Source: Marispirochaeta sp963667435
GTDB lineage: Bacteria > Spirochaetota > Spirochaetia > JC444 > Marispirochaetaceae
Direction: 5' to 3'
Length of the DNA stretch: 64,000 bases
Assembly: GCA_963667435.1 (NCBI GenBank)
Contig: OY763414.1
Span: 2,418,001-2,482,000 of the forward strand
Within the stretch, counting starts at the first letter, position 1. Every line of letters begins with the position of its first letter. The position numbers and the translations under genes are program-made. Below are positions 52,452-61,372 of this stretch, in pieces. The notes under the pieces are model-generated. The model worked only from the letters and a program-made list of their open reading frames with translations, was not told the origin of the DNA and did no database searches.

Positions 52452-52822
52452 AAATAATACTCCTGGCGTAAATTCTCATAAGAAAAATAACTCAAACCTT
52501 TCGGGGAGACTCATCGGAGGAGGGACGCCTTTTTTACTTCTTCAGAACATGAAAACCCGGTTATTTAAATCCCATCAATCATTATCTATCACATTGTCTA
52601 TGATACAAGAATAAACCTGTTTTTCCCGCTTCAAAACCTCTTTTCTCAGGATTATCAATGAAGAATGAATCAGCGATATACCTGTCGCAATTATATATCC
52701 AGAGTCTCTCAAATACTCGTATGAACACGTTAATCGGCAGAAATCCTCGTTTACTATTTTATAATGCAGGACAATATCTTTTCGCTGATTTTTATTAGTA
52801 TATTTGTCATATTAGGAGATAT
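52452..52822. other. 371-base intergenic region
   Basis: Divergent promoter region between the lipoprotein hydrolase and the SDR gene. A purine-rich block, GGAGGAGGGACG, lies near 52515; no gene was supported. Confidence 0.4.
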
Positions 52823-53806
52823 ATGAAAGAAACTGTTTACTATCGGGATCTTGTAAAATCATTCCCCACAATGAGGGGAAAGAATATTGTGATTACCGGT
52901 TGTACTTCCGGTACCGGGTATGTCCTTGCAAAAACCTGCGGGAAGTTGGGGGCCACAGTATTTATGCTGAATCGACCTTCAGAAAGAGCTACGTCAGCCC
53001 TTACTCAATTAAGAGAAGAAAGCGACTCTGTTTTCGTTCCAATAGAATGTGACCTTCAAGATTTCTCCAGTGTACGAAAAGCCGGGGAGGAGTTACGTGA
53101 TCACCTTGGGAAGAAGGGTTGCGATGTTCTCTGCAACAATGCAGGTATCATGGCTTCTCCAGACCTTGCTACTACAGATGGATTTGATATTCAGATTCAA
53201 ACCAACCATTTATCGCATTTTCTCCTCACTCATGAACTCTGGCCCGTCCTTAGACAGGGGGTAAAGTTGAGAAGTGAAGCCCGGGTAATAAACCATTCAT
53301 CTGGTGCCAGAAAAATGGGGAAGAAATCTATTATTACAGAATATTTTGAACCTAACGGTGGGAATCTAGGGGGAGACCGATTTCCCGGTTTGGATAAATG
53401 GATAAGATACCAACAATCGAAACTGGCCAATTTGCTTTTTTCATATGGTTTACATGAAAAGCGTCCATCTGGCATCGACCAGAAGATATTGGCACTCACA
53501 GCTCACCCGGGCCCAACAGATAGTGGATTACAGACAAAGACAATAAATACCGGAGGAAACAGACTATTGGATAGATATATCATTGGTCGAACATTAAAAG
53601 CCGCGCATTCAGTAGAGGATGGCACTTCCGGGATTGCCCGATGTGCTTGCGGCTTAAATGTGAATAGCGGGGATTTTTATGGACCGGTGGGCAGAGGAAA
53701 ACCCGGTCCAGCAGTATTGCTGCCAAGCGAGCGAGATGTAGATAGTGAAGAACTGCTTTGGAAGCTTAGTATGAAAGCCACAGGAATTGGAAGCTTTTTC
53801 CCGTAA
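52823..53806 (+). CDS. Short-chain dehydrogenase/reductase
   Basis: A 327-residue SDR similar to the retinol dehydrogenase/WWOX-like group: cofactor motif TGCTSGTGY near residue 26, NNAGIM near 101, and catalytic Ser in NHSSGAR and Tyr-Lys in YQQSKLAN near 195. Reduces or oxidises a carbonyl/alcohol with NAD(P). AGGAG precedes the ATG by 5 bases. Confidence 0.9.
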   Translation: MKETVYYRDLVKSFPTMRGKNIVITGCTSGTGYVLAKTCGKLGATVFMLNRPSERATSALTQLREESDSVFVPIECDLQDFSSVRKAGEELRDHLGKKGCDVLCNNAGIMASPDLATTDGFDIQIQTNHLSHFLLTHELWPVLRQGVKLRSEARVINHSSGARKMGKKSIITEYFEPNGGNLGGDRFPGLDKWIRYQQSKLANLLFSYGLHEKRPSGIDQKILALTAHPGPTDSGLQTKTINTGGNRLLDRYIIGRTLKAAHSVEDGTSGIARCACGLNVNSGDFYGPVGRGKPGPAVLLPSERDVDSEELLWKLSMKATGIGSFFP

Positions 53807-53982
53807 AGCAACACTAAAGTGAAAATTGACTGAAACTGAGGTAGTTATTTCAAATACTAATTATGGTATACTGCTCACAGCATAGGACAACATTCTACAT
53901 ATTTCAAATATCAAGTTGACCACCGCCCAATGGTGTCATTGGTTAACTTAGCTGCTGAATCTCAGCTACGAGAATGTGGCAA

Positions 53983-54584
53983 TCACTGTACGATAATTTC
54001 AGTTATGTCTTTTTGCACCAGATCCAACCATACTCTTCTTTCATCCAAAGTACTATCTGCAATTATTCGAAACATTCTGCGATGAGTTTTTCTATTCCCA
54101 AAAAACCAAATACACATTTTTCCCAGGTATTCTCAAGCGGATCGCCAAAATAAGCATTCTCCCGCTGTGCCTCGGTATTGGATGTATTAAACACAATACC
54201 TATTTGTGCTTTCAGTACTTTATAAGGGATCCCACCACCCGAATCTCCTTCCAAAAAATCATATGCATACGGAGGTCGGATGACTCTATCAATATAACCT
54301 TTTAGAATAGCGGGTGGTTGTCCCCACCAATTCGGATGAATAAATATCAGAATATCAGACTCAACAAGTTCTTTCGCATATTTTTCCACACAATCATCTT
54401 CCGATTTCTCTTTCCCTAGCTCTCGTCGTGTCAGAACAGGGTTAAATCCTTCCTCATACAAATCATGACAGAATACTCTTATATGATTTTCCCGAAGAGT
54501 TCGAATAACAGTACTATAGATTGCATGGTTAAAACTCTTTTCATATGGATGAGCTAATATTACTGTTACTGTCACCTCATTCAT
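53983..54584 (-). pseudogene. NAD(P)H dehydrogenase (quinone)-like flavoprotein with frameshifted C-terminus
   Basis: The intact frame (54063-54584, 173 residues) has the flavodoxin-like start VILAHPYEKSFNHAI and the NWWGQPPAILKGYIDRV motif of KefF/MdaB-type quinone reductases. It ends abruptly after GIEKLI with AECFE. A one-base deletion near 54077-54082 explains this: the other frame continues RMFRIIADSTLDERR, VWLDLVQKD and ITEIIVQ to a stop at 53983, which completes the family C-terminus (about 200 residues). The truncated protein may still fold. Pseudogene or sequence error. Confidence 0.78.
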
Positions 54585-54698
54585 GTCTTTCCTTTTTTAA
54601 AAACACACGTTCTTAGTGTTTTGAATCCTGCAGCATCCAATCAGGGAAAAGTAGTTTTTTCCACATATTCGCTATTCAGTAAACACTATCATTAAATT

Positions 54699-55064
54699 TT
54701 ATATCCACACATCAATAGCTGCGGTCTGTGCTCCTCCTGCGTCCCCTGTATTAACGGTTCCCGCTGGTTCTATTAAAAGAATTTTACATTCCTTTTCGGC
54801 ATATGGTTTATGCACCGTTCCTTTCGGAATTACAAGTAACTCGCCTTCTTGTAAAGATTAACTTCCTTCATTAAAGTCAATTCTTAATGATCTTTCTAAA
54901 ATTATAAAAACTTCGTCTGTATCTTTATGATCATACCAGGTAAAATCCCCTTCCACCCGAGCCAGTTTAAAATGATAATCATTCATCTGTGCGACAATTT
55001 TAGGTGCCCATTTGTCACTGAACAATTCAAACTTTCTATCAAAATTAACTATCCCGTTGTTCAT
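54699..55064 (-). pseudogene. Cupin protein interrupted by an in-frame TAA
   Basis: From the ATG at 55064 (GGAG 7 bases before) the frame gives NNGIVNFDRKFELF, ARVEGDFTWYDHKDTDEVF and LRIDFNEGS, then TAA (54860-54858). It continues without shift as SLQEGELLVIPKGTVHKPYA, LLIEPAGTVNTGDAGG and TAAIDVWI to a stop at 54699. The two halves make a full small cupin with the expected metal motifs (WYDHKDTDE and PKGTVHKP). The product ends before the second motif, so it is probably inactive. Confidence 0.82.
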
Positions 55065-55166
55065 GCATATTCTCCTATTTACTATTACCTGTAACATTCC
55101 ACGATAGCCTTAAGCAAAATGCAGAAAAGATAGAAAAATCTCATCTGTGCTGCTATTGGCAATTTC

Positions 55167-55586
55167 TTAATTTGATTGCACGCCGCCTCTCTGCCGGCTT
55201 AAATCCTTTAAACAATTCAATGCTTGTTCTGCAAGGTAAGATTGAACAAAAATATGATCATGATAGTATGCGGCTACTACATTGGCACTGATATTTTGAT
55301 CTTTTAATTTAGATGCGACCATGGCGGTTAATCCTACAGCATCAAGGCTTGAATGTACTTTTAATGTAATTTGCTTGAACACGCCATCAAATTCAAATCC
55401 TTGTGCTTCCGCAACGGTTCTATTTATAATAAGAGTTAAGCCCTCTTCTTCCACGAATGAACATAATGGATTTAAATTAAGAAATTCATCTAACGGTTTC
55501 CTGGTAGTTATAAATACATATTCCTGATCACCTAAAGTAGGAGACATGTTTTTTAATATTTCTTCAAGATTTTTTTTACCTTCCAT
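55167..55586 (-). CDS. ACT domain-containing protein
   Basis: A 139-residue protein resembling the tandem ACT (ACT_3/ACT_7) family: an N-terminal part with DQEYVFITTRKP and CSFVEEEGLTLII, and a second ACT unit with FKQITLKVHSSLDAVGLTAMVASKL and ISANVVAAYYHDHIFV. Such proteins bind amino acids as regulators. CGAGG precedes the ATG. Confidence 0.85.
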   Translation of the reverse strand: MEGKKNLEEILKNMSPTLGDQEYVFITTRKPLDEFLNLNPLCSFVEEEGLTLIINRTVAEAQGFEFDGVFKQITLKVHSSLDAVGLTAMVASKLKDQNISANVVAAYYHDHIFVQSYLAEQALNCLKDLSRQRGGVQSN

Positions 55587-55749
55587 GTATTAAACCTCGT
55601 AGTAAATTCAAAAATTGCATATTTCTATAAACATACTTTCATTTTACCCGCTTAAAGAAAGATGCATAATGATCTACAGGATATCTGTCTAAGGCGATTA
55701 GGCCGGTATACGCTGACAGGCAGTTCCATGTTCTCATCCGATTTAAAAT

Positions 55750-56013
55750 TCATTTATTTTTAACTTGCAGTATAAAGATTATTGTAAGCATAAAAAGTGC
55801 AAACATATATCCAATCAGTTTAACCATCCAATAAGCTGAAAATCTGGGGTTTTTACTTTTAATAGTTCTACTGAATAAAAGAGAATCTGGTATGGTTAAA
55901 AGAACACCAAAGATTGCAGCGGCAATACAAAAGGTAAAATTCAAATCATTTATTATTGTAAAAACTGCCAAAAGGATAATTGCTATGCCTGTAAAATTTA
56001 ATACCTTTATCAT
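55750..56013 (-). CDS. Small three-helix membrane protein, hypothetical
   Basis: An 87-residue protein with helices near residues 5-22, 26-45 and 62-84. No family recognised. Weak ribosome site (TTGGA directly before the ATG). Confidence 0.5.
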   Translation of the reverse strand: MIKVLNFTGIAIILLAVFTIINDLNFTFCIAAAIFGVLLTIPDSLLFSRTIKSKNPRFSAYWMVKLIGYMFALFMLTIIFILQVKNK

Positions 56014-56173
56014 TCCAATTTTTCCGTTTTTGTAGAAAATATCATATATCTTTCAACTCTCAATTATATTATCTGTTCACGACAATGAATTGTATCTTTC
56101 TCCAGCACGATCATTTGTTTATAATAATTTACAATAGTAATTAACTTCTTGTTAATTGCAGTATACGTGCTAG

Positions 56174-56201
56174 TGGAATTCCCCCGAAATCATCGACACT
56201 T
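56174..56201 (+). repeat. Left terminal inverted repeat of the IS3-family element
   Basis: TGGAATTCCCCCGA with a looser match further in (TCGACA), paired with the right end. Confidence 0.88.
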
Positions 56202-56230
56202 GTTATGCTTAGAATCTAAGGAGAAATCAG

Positions 56231-56518
56231 GTGTCTAAGAGTCCATATTCGGAAGAATTTAAGGCAGAAACTATCAAGCAAATCATGGAAGAAGGCGTTG
56301 GCGTTTTGACTGTTGCCAAGGCAACCGGTGTCAGTGACCTCACCTTATACAAGTGGCTCAAAGTTGCCGGGTGGAAATCAGGCGAGTCAAAAGACAAAAA
56401 GAAAATTACTGAAGCTGACCAGGAAATAAAGGCGCTTAAGGCAGAGCTTAAACAGGTCAAAATGGAGCGTGATATCCTAAAAAAGGCCGCAGCGTACTTT
56501 GCCGGGGAGTCCCTGTAA
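56231..56518 (+). CDS. IS3-family transposase OrfA (helix-turn-helix)
   Basis: A 95-residue protein: HTH (KSPYSEEFKAETIKQIMEEG, then GVLTVAKATGVSDLTLYKWLK) and a leucine-zipper-like helix with KALKAELKQVKMERDILKKAA. It binds the element ends and, made alone, represses transposition. The start is GTG at 56231 after AAGGAG. The A6G site near its 3' end allows fusion to OrfB. Confidence 0.92.
   Translation: MSKSPYSEEFKAETIKQIMEEGVGVLTVAKATGVSDLTLYKWLKVAGWKSGESKDKKKITEADQEIKALKAELKQVKMERDILKKAAAYFAGESL
56479..56485 (+). other. Programmed -1 frameshift site (A6G) joining OrfA and OrfB
   Basis: The AAAAAAG heptamer lies in the OrfA reading frame as A AAA AAG. A -1 slip enters a frame that is open from here through OrfB to 57375, giving the OrfAB transposase. 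This is the standard IS3-family arrangement. Confidence 0.85.
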
Positions 56519-56556
56519 AGTACGCATTTATCAAAGAACATCGTAGCACCTACCCG

Positions 56557-57375
56557 GTGCGACAGATGTGCCGGACTATGAAAGTCCATCCATCAGGCTT
56601 CTATCGGTGGATTAAGAACCCGGAATCTAAACGAGCCATCGAAAACCGGAAAATCACACACGAAATCTACCATTATTGGGGAGAAAGTGGAGGCACTTAC
56701 GGAAGTCCTAATATTCATCAGGATTTCAAGGTGGCTGGCTATTCGTACAGTGTTAACCGTATTGCCCGACTGATGAAAGAAGCAGGTATACAGGGTGCTC
56801 ACCGCCGCAAAAAGCATCCATACATTCCTCCAGAAGGACCTGTACACAATCTTAATCAGCTTAATTGTGAGTTCACTGTTAGCGATCCTAATCGTGTCTG
56901 GTGTATCGACATAACATATATTCGAACCTATGAGGGCTGGCTGTACCTGGCAGTTGTCATAGATCTGTTCAGCAGGCGAATAGTTGGATGGTCTATGAAG
57001 AGTAACCAGAAAACTGCCTTGGTCATGGATGCTTTGTTTATGGCAGTCAAACGAAGACGGCCAAAACAGACTGTCCTAATTCACTCAGATCAAGGTACTC
57101 AGTTTACCAGCTATGAATGGGATAGCTTCTGTGAGTTCCCCAATTTGGATCCGAGTATGAGTCGAAGAGGCAACTGCTGGGATAATGCCGTTCTTGAATC
57201 CTTCTTCTCCAGCTTGAAGAAAGAACGGGTAAAGAAAAAGATCTACAAAAACAGGGAGGCGGCACGGAAAGATATATTCAATTACATAGAGTTGTTTTAC
57301 AATCCTAAAAGGCGGCATATCCATTTGGACTGTCGAAGTCCGGCTCAATTCGAAGCTATGCATTTAACCCCGTAA
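56557..57375 (+). CDS. IS3-family transposase OrfB (DDE integrase core)
   Basis: A 272-residue catalytic part, also made as the C-terminus of OrfAB (frame open from 56482). An HTH_21-like start (HPSGFYRW) is followed by the rve core with catalytic Asp in WCIDITYI, Asp in LIHSDQGTQF and Glu in NAVLESFFSSLKKE. The RNase H-like fold is intact. The independent GTG start at 56557 may be unused. Confidence 0.93.
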   Translation: MRQMCRTMKVHPSGFYRWIKNPESKRAIENRKITHEIYHYWGESGGTYGSPNIHQDFKVAGYSYSVNRIARLMKEAGIQGAHRRKKHPYIPPEGPVHNLNQLNCEFTVSDPNRVWCIDITYIRTYEGWLYLAVVIDLFSRRIVGWSMKSNQKTALVMDALFMAVKRRRPKQTVLIHSDQGTQFTSYEWDSFCEFPNLDPSMSRRGNCWDNAVLESFFSSLKKERVKKKIYKNREAARKDIFNYIELFYNPKRRHIHLDCRSPAQFEAMHLTP

Positions 57376-57402
57376 AGTGTCGACTGAATCGGGGGAATTC
57401 CA
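57375..57402 (-). repeat. Right terminal inverted repeat of the IS3-family element
   Basis: Reads inward (minus strand) TGGAATTCCCCCGA and then TCGACA, matching the left end; the OrfB stop touches its inner edge. Confidence 0.88.
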
Positions 57403-57530
57403 ATTCTTTGCTTCCCTTGCACGTTCATTGTCCGTGCGTCCCCTGTCCTTCCGGTGTTATTAATTTCAAATTGACACAAGAGGCATTAGAATCGATCAGA
57501 CAGTACGAACCCATTGCCTTTCTCTCCGAA
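57403..57530. other. Junction between the insertion sequence and the ABC operon
   Basis: 128 bases, no gene seen and no clear hairpin for the end of the ABC operon, whose original 3' region may have been lost here. Confidence 0.4.
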
Positions 57531-58625
57531 TCAAGGTGATCCTTGCCTTTCAGCCCCTTTCCTGACAGAAAGAAAACAGGAGGGCAGCACAAGTCTGAAC
57601 TTCTGCCCACCGCGTAGCGAGACAACAGCACTCTGCATCACAATAAAAATGTAAAGCAACAGTCCGGCGATAATAGCCTGGAGGTTTGAGCTGACTCCAG
57701 CGGCCCGGATCAGTTCATTGATAGTCAACAGCGTCAACGCGCCCACCGGTGAACCCAACAGGTTGCCGACACCGCCATTAAGCATTGTCCCGCCGATGAT
57801 GGACGCGGCAATCGCTTTCATCTCCATTCCCGCACCATTTCCTACGTTTCCCGCTCCGGTTGTCATTACAAAAACAAACCCGGCAGTACCCGCGAGGAAT
57901 CCACTGAGAACGTAGGAGAAAAACTTAGTCCGCCTGACGTTAACACCCAGCATCAATGCACTCTGGCTGTTCCCGCCGATGGCGTAGAGATTACGCCCGA
58001 AACGCGACCACTTCATAAGACCTGCAAGGAGGATCACCAAAACAAAGACTACAATGGCACCAGGCTTAATCTCCAATGGAATAAAATTACCAAGACGGTT
58101 TGTTGTACCGAGCCAGGGGATCACAAGCTCGAAGTCTCTGAGACGTACGAACACAGGCAAGGTTACATTAAGCGGATCTTTGTGAAGGACCGTCAGGAGT
58201 CCTGCGCCTAAAAACAGGCCGGCCAACGTAATAATAAACGGTTGGATATCGAGGTACGCGATGAGAAATCCCTGAAGAAGACCGAATGCCAGCCCGATTG
58301 CCAGCGCAATAAATATTGCTCCGCCGACACTTCCACTCCGCAGTTCCAGAAACACTGCGCAGGACATTGTAACTAGCCCCATGATCGAACCAACGGAAAT
58401 ATCGATTCCACCTCCAATCATAACAATGCTCATCCCCATGGTAATAATGATGAAAGGAGCGTTCAAACTAAACAGGTCAAAGAAGGTCTGGAACTGCAGG
58501 AAGCTTGCAGGGTAACTGAATATAGCGAAACCGTACATCAGTACAAATATTCCCCCTGCTATAGAGAACAGAAGGTTCGAATTGGACATAGTTTCTTTCC
58601 GTTTGACTATAGTCGTAGATTTCAC
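57531..58625 (-). CDS. Sugar ABC transporter permease, YjfF-like
   Basis: A 364-residue permease of the ribose/galactofuranose class with about ten membrane helices. The family core GIDISVGSIMGLVTM near residue 75, GRNLYAIGGNSQSALMLGV and GNGAGMEMKAIAASIIGGTMLNGG is clear. It pairs with the upstream permease as the YjfF-like partner. The C-terminus carries about 20 extra residues (FRLVLPSCFLSVRKGAERQ) after the usual end, near the insertion sequence, possibly from a rearranged 3' end. Start GTG 58625, AGGAGG upstream. Confidence 0.9.
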   Translation of the reverse strand: MKSTTIVKRKETMSNSNLLFSIAGGIFVLMYGFAIFSYPASFLQFQTFFDLFSLNAPFIIITMGMSIVMIGGGIDISVGSIMGLVTMSCAVFLELRSGSVGGAIFIALAIGLAFGLLQGFLIAYLDIQPFIITLAGLFLGAGLLTVLHKDPLNVTLPVFVRLRDFELVIPWLGTTNRLGNFIPLEIKPGAIVVFVLVILLAGLMKWSRFGRNLYAIGGNSQSALMLGVNVRRTKFFSYVLSGFLAGTAGFVFVMTTGAGNVGNGAGMEMKAIAASIIGGTMLNGGVGNLLGSPVGALTLLTINELIRAAGVSSNLQAIIAGLLLYIFIVMQSAVVSLRGGQKFRLVLPSCFLSVRKGAERQGSP

Positions 58626-58626
58626 C

Positions 58627-59742
58627 CTATTCCTCCTGCCTAAAAGAAGAGTCTGATCCTGTAGTCACCAGTTCCTCTGCTCTGTTTTTCGGTTGCTGTT
58701 CCAGAACACCTGTATCACTCATTTTACTCACACGGTTGGTGAGTTTCCTGACGGCCTCTCTCACTACAGGAGATGAAACTGCCATGAGCAGTATTATAAA
58801 AACCGCCTTAAAAGCTTTTATAGCTTCAGTATCCACCTCGAGTCTGAGGAGGGTCCTGTTGAGTACTTCGATCGTGTAGGCTCCGATTATCGATCCGGTA
58901 ATGCTGAACTTCCCGCCGCTCAGCAAATTACCTCCGATGGCCACTGCGAGGATAGCATCTAACTCAATATACTTGAGGAGGTTGACACTATCATGACGCC
59001 CCGCCTTGGTCACTGCGATGAAACCTGCTGCAGCCGTACAGACCCCCATAATCATGAAAGTCAGAAACTTAACTTGAACAGGATCGATACCATTAAGTCG
59101 TGCAGCCTTCTCGTTGACACCCACAGATTCAGAGTAAAGCTTGAGATTGGTGAATTTGAGAACGAGTACAACCATCACTATAAATAGAGCTGTCAGGATT
59201 ATGGGGGTCTGAAGCGGAATACCCGGGATAACGCCTCCGATTTGATTCGTCAGATCGTTGGCGAGGACAGGGGAGAGTTTTCCATCAATGAGAAAAGCGA
59301 TCGACCTCCCCCCGGTGAAAAGAATGAGTGTTGCAACCATCGGCTGGACGTTGAATAATGCAACCAGCGACCCGTTGAACGATCCGATGAGTATCCCAAC
59401 CAAACAGCTGACCAGAAAACCCGTTAAGATTGTGATCAATGTGGTTTCACTGGAACTAATTACAAATCGAACGAAGACCGCGGAAGCAATAGTGGCAGCA
59501 ACCCCGACGCTTATATCCTGTCCGCCGGATGAGGCTGTGACGAGGGTCATTCCGATCGAAAGAATGACCAGTTCGGAAGCACCGAAGAGGATATTGGGAA
59601 TGTTGCCGTACAGCGCCCCGTTTATAATAGAAATGCTGAAATAATCAGCACCCTTGATCAGGTTGATAATTATCAACAGCCCAAGGACAGATAAAGGCAG
59701 GAAGAGATGGGCTGCTGTTCCTTTGGCTCTTATGCGAATCAT
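58627..59742 (-). CDS. Sugar ABC transporter permease, YtfT-like
   Basis: A 371-residue permease with ten predicted helices and family motifs SSGGQDISVGVAATIASAV near residue 70, GSFNGSLVALFNVQPMVATLILFTGGR and AIGGNLLSGGKFSI. It has a charged cytoplasmic C-terminal tail of about 35 residues. The ATG follows the ATPase stop by one base with GGGGGA upstream. The pair of different permeases matches the order of the E. coli ytfQRT-yjfF operon. Confidence 0.92.
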   Translation of the reverse strand: MIRIRAKGTAAHLFLPLSVLGLLIIINLIKGADYFSISIINGALYGNIPNILFGASELVILSIGMTLVTASSGGQDISVGVAATIASAVFVRFVISSSETTLITILTGFLVSCLVGILIGSFNGSLVALFNVQPMVATLILFTGGRSIAFLIDGKLSPVLANDLTNQIGGVIPGIPLQTPIILTALFIVMVVLVLKFTNLKLYSESVGVNEKAARLNGIDPVQVKFLTFMIMGVCTAAAGFIAVTKAGRHDSVNLLKYIELDAILAVAIGGNLLSGGKFSITGSIIGAYTIEVLNRTLLRLEVDTEAIKAFKAVFIILLMAVSSPVVREAVRKLTNRVSKMSDTGVLEQQPKNRAEELVTTGSDSSFRQEE

Positions 59743-59743
59743 G

Positions 59744-61246
59744 TTATTCTTTCCCCCTGGCTATCACATGCATTACATCACTTTCCGTCAGATTTCTGCC
59801 TGAAAGCTCACCGACAATCTCACGGTCTTTCATAACAATTAATCGGGAGCAGGTCCGAAGCATTTCCTCTATCTCAGAAGAAATAAAAGTCACGCTGACG
59901 CCCTCTTCGGCCAGCTTAAGCACCAGCTTCTGGATCTCCACCTTTGTTCCGACATCGATACCCCGGGTGGGCTCGTCGAGGATAAGGTATTCCGGGTGGG
60001 TAAGCAGCCAGCGCGCCAGAACAACCTTCTGCTGGTTTCCCCCTGAAAGCGACTTAATCGGCGTACCTGAAGTTGGTGTTTTAATCTTCAGAGCGGAGAT
60101 ATATTCATCTGCGAACGTCTCCACCTGCTTCCGTGAAAATGGTCTCAAAAACCCCTTCATCACCTGTAGTGCAAGAATAATATTTTCGCGAACTGAGAGC
60201 TCGGAGATGATCCCATCTCCCTTCCGGTCTTCCGGTAGATACCCGATACCGTGCTTCATTGCCTGTATTGGTTTGCAAAGCTTCACTCGTTTTCCGTTAA
60301 TGCGGACGTCGCCGCCGGTAAGCTTATCCGCTGCGAAAATCGCCCGTGCGCTTTCACTTCTACCGGAACCTAACAATCCTGCAAAGCCATTCACCTCACC
60401 TTTTCGAATCTGAAAGTCAAAGGGTCGCACTCCAGCTGTGCTGGAAAGCGCCTTTGCTTCGAACACAGGCACACTATCGTCTTTGACAGCGGGCTCATGT
60501 GTTTCAATTCCGGCTACGTCATCGAGCGCTTGTCCCATCATTCTGGCGACAAGTTCCAACTGTGGCAGTTCAGAAGCTTGATATTCTCCTATCAACTTTC
60601 CATTTCGAAGCACTGTGATTCTGTCACTGATCTCGTATACCTGGTCGAGGAAGTGTGTAACGAATATAATCCCCACACCGCGCATCTTCAGTTCTCGCAT
60701 GAGGGTAAAAAGTTTCTGAACTTCATCCTCATCGAGAGAAGAAGTGGGCTCATCCAAAACAAGAATTCGACAGTCCATGTCGATAGCACGGGCAATCGCA
60801 ATCATTTGCTGAACTGCGAGAGAGCAGCTCGAAAGCTGCTGCGTCGGTCTTGCGGGAATCCCCAGAGAATCGAGCAGTGCCTTCGTTCTAATGTTCATCT
60901 CCTTCCATTTGACAAATTTGTACCTGCCGCGGCCAATAAGCATGTTTTCAGCAACAGTAAGATTGGGACAGAGCGAGATTTCCTGATAGACAGTTCCGAT
61001 CCCGAAGTTCTGCGCTTCCTGAGGGGATCTGAAGTGAATTACTTGATTATCGATTGTAATCTGACCGGCGTCCTTCTCGTATACCCCGGTCATCACCTTG
61101 ATCAGGGTCGATTTTCCTGCACCGTTTTCTCCCATGAGCGAATGAATCTCGCCCTTACGGAGGGTAAAACGTACATCCTGAAGTGCTTTGACCCCTGGGA
61201 ATGTTTTACAAATGCCGCTCATTTCCAGTACATTTCCCGACTGCAC
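59744..61246 (-). CDS. Sugar ABC transporter ATPase with two ABC domains (YtfR/RbsA-like)
   Basis: A 500-residue double ATPase. Domain 1 has an intact Walker A GENGAGKST near residue 39, a relaxed signature LSSCSLAVQQM and Walker B LVLDEPTSSLD. Domain 2 has the usual degenerate Walker A (GLLGSGRSE), a good LSGGNQQKV signature and LILDEPTRGIDVG. This asymmetry is normal for sugar importers of this class. It energises uptake through the two permeases. The start is GTG 61246 with AAGGAG upstream, separated from the binding protein gene by 126 bases with a hairpin. Confidence 0.95.
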   Translation of the reverse strand: MQSGNVLEMSGICKTFPGVKALQDVRFTLRKGEIHSLMGENGAGKSTLIKVMTGVYEKDAGQITIDNQVIHFRSPQEAQNFGIGTVYQEISLCPNLTVAENMLIGRGRYKFVKWKEMNIRTKALLDSLGIPARPTQQLSSCSLAVQQMIAIARAIDMDCRILVLDEPTSSLDEDEVQKLFTLMRELKMRGVGIIFVTHFLDQVYEISDRITVLRNGKLIGEYQASELPQLELVARMMGQALDDVAGIETHEPAVKDDSVPVFEAKALSSTAGVRPFDFQIRKGEVNGFAGLLGSGRSESARAIFAADKLTGGDVRINGKRVKLCKPIQAMKHGIGYLPEDRKGDGIISELSVRENIILALQVMKGFLRPFSRKQVETFADEYISALKIKTPTSGTPIKSLSGGNQQKVVLARWLLTHPEYLILDEPTRGIDVGTKVEIQKLVLKLAEEGVSVTFISSEIEEMLRTCSRLIVMKDREIVGELSGRNLTESDVMHVIARGKE

Positions 61247-61284
61247 CTTCCAACTCCTTCGCCAGAACTAAAAAGTATAAAGAG

Positions 61285-61328
61285 GCGCGGTACGACACAC
61301 CGGAGTCAATCCGAACACCATACCGCGC
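61285..61328 (-). terminator. Hairpin between binding-protein and ATPase genes
   Basis: An 8-pair stem GCGCGGTA (61285-61292) with TACCGCGC (61321-61328), and an inner CGG/CCG, followed on the minus strand by a T-rich stretch with five T in a row. Probably an attenuator or mRNA-stabilising element that keeps the binding protein more abundant than the other subunits. Confidence 0.65.
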
Positions 61329-61372
61329 ACATTTTCGAACGGATCAGGAACCACAGTTCCCCAATCAATCAC

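Larger units (their letters stand above)
56174..57402 (+). mobile_element. IS3-family insertion sequence, complete
   Basis: A 1229-base element bounded by terminal inverted repeats that begin TGGAATTCCCCCGA on the left (56174) and, read inward on the other strand, on the right (ending 57402). The ends match TG...CA of IS3 elements. It holds orfA and orfB in overlapping frames with an A6G slippery site. The flanking bases (CTAG left, ATTC right) do not match, so no 3- or 4-base target duplication is seen. Both genes look intact, so the element may be active. Confidence 0.92.
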
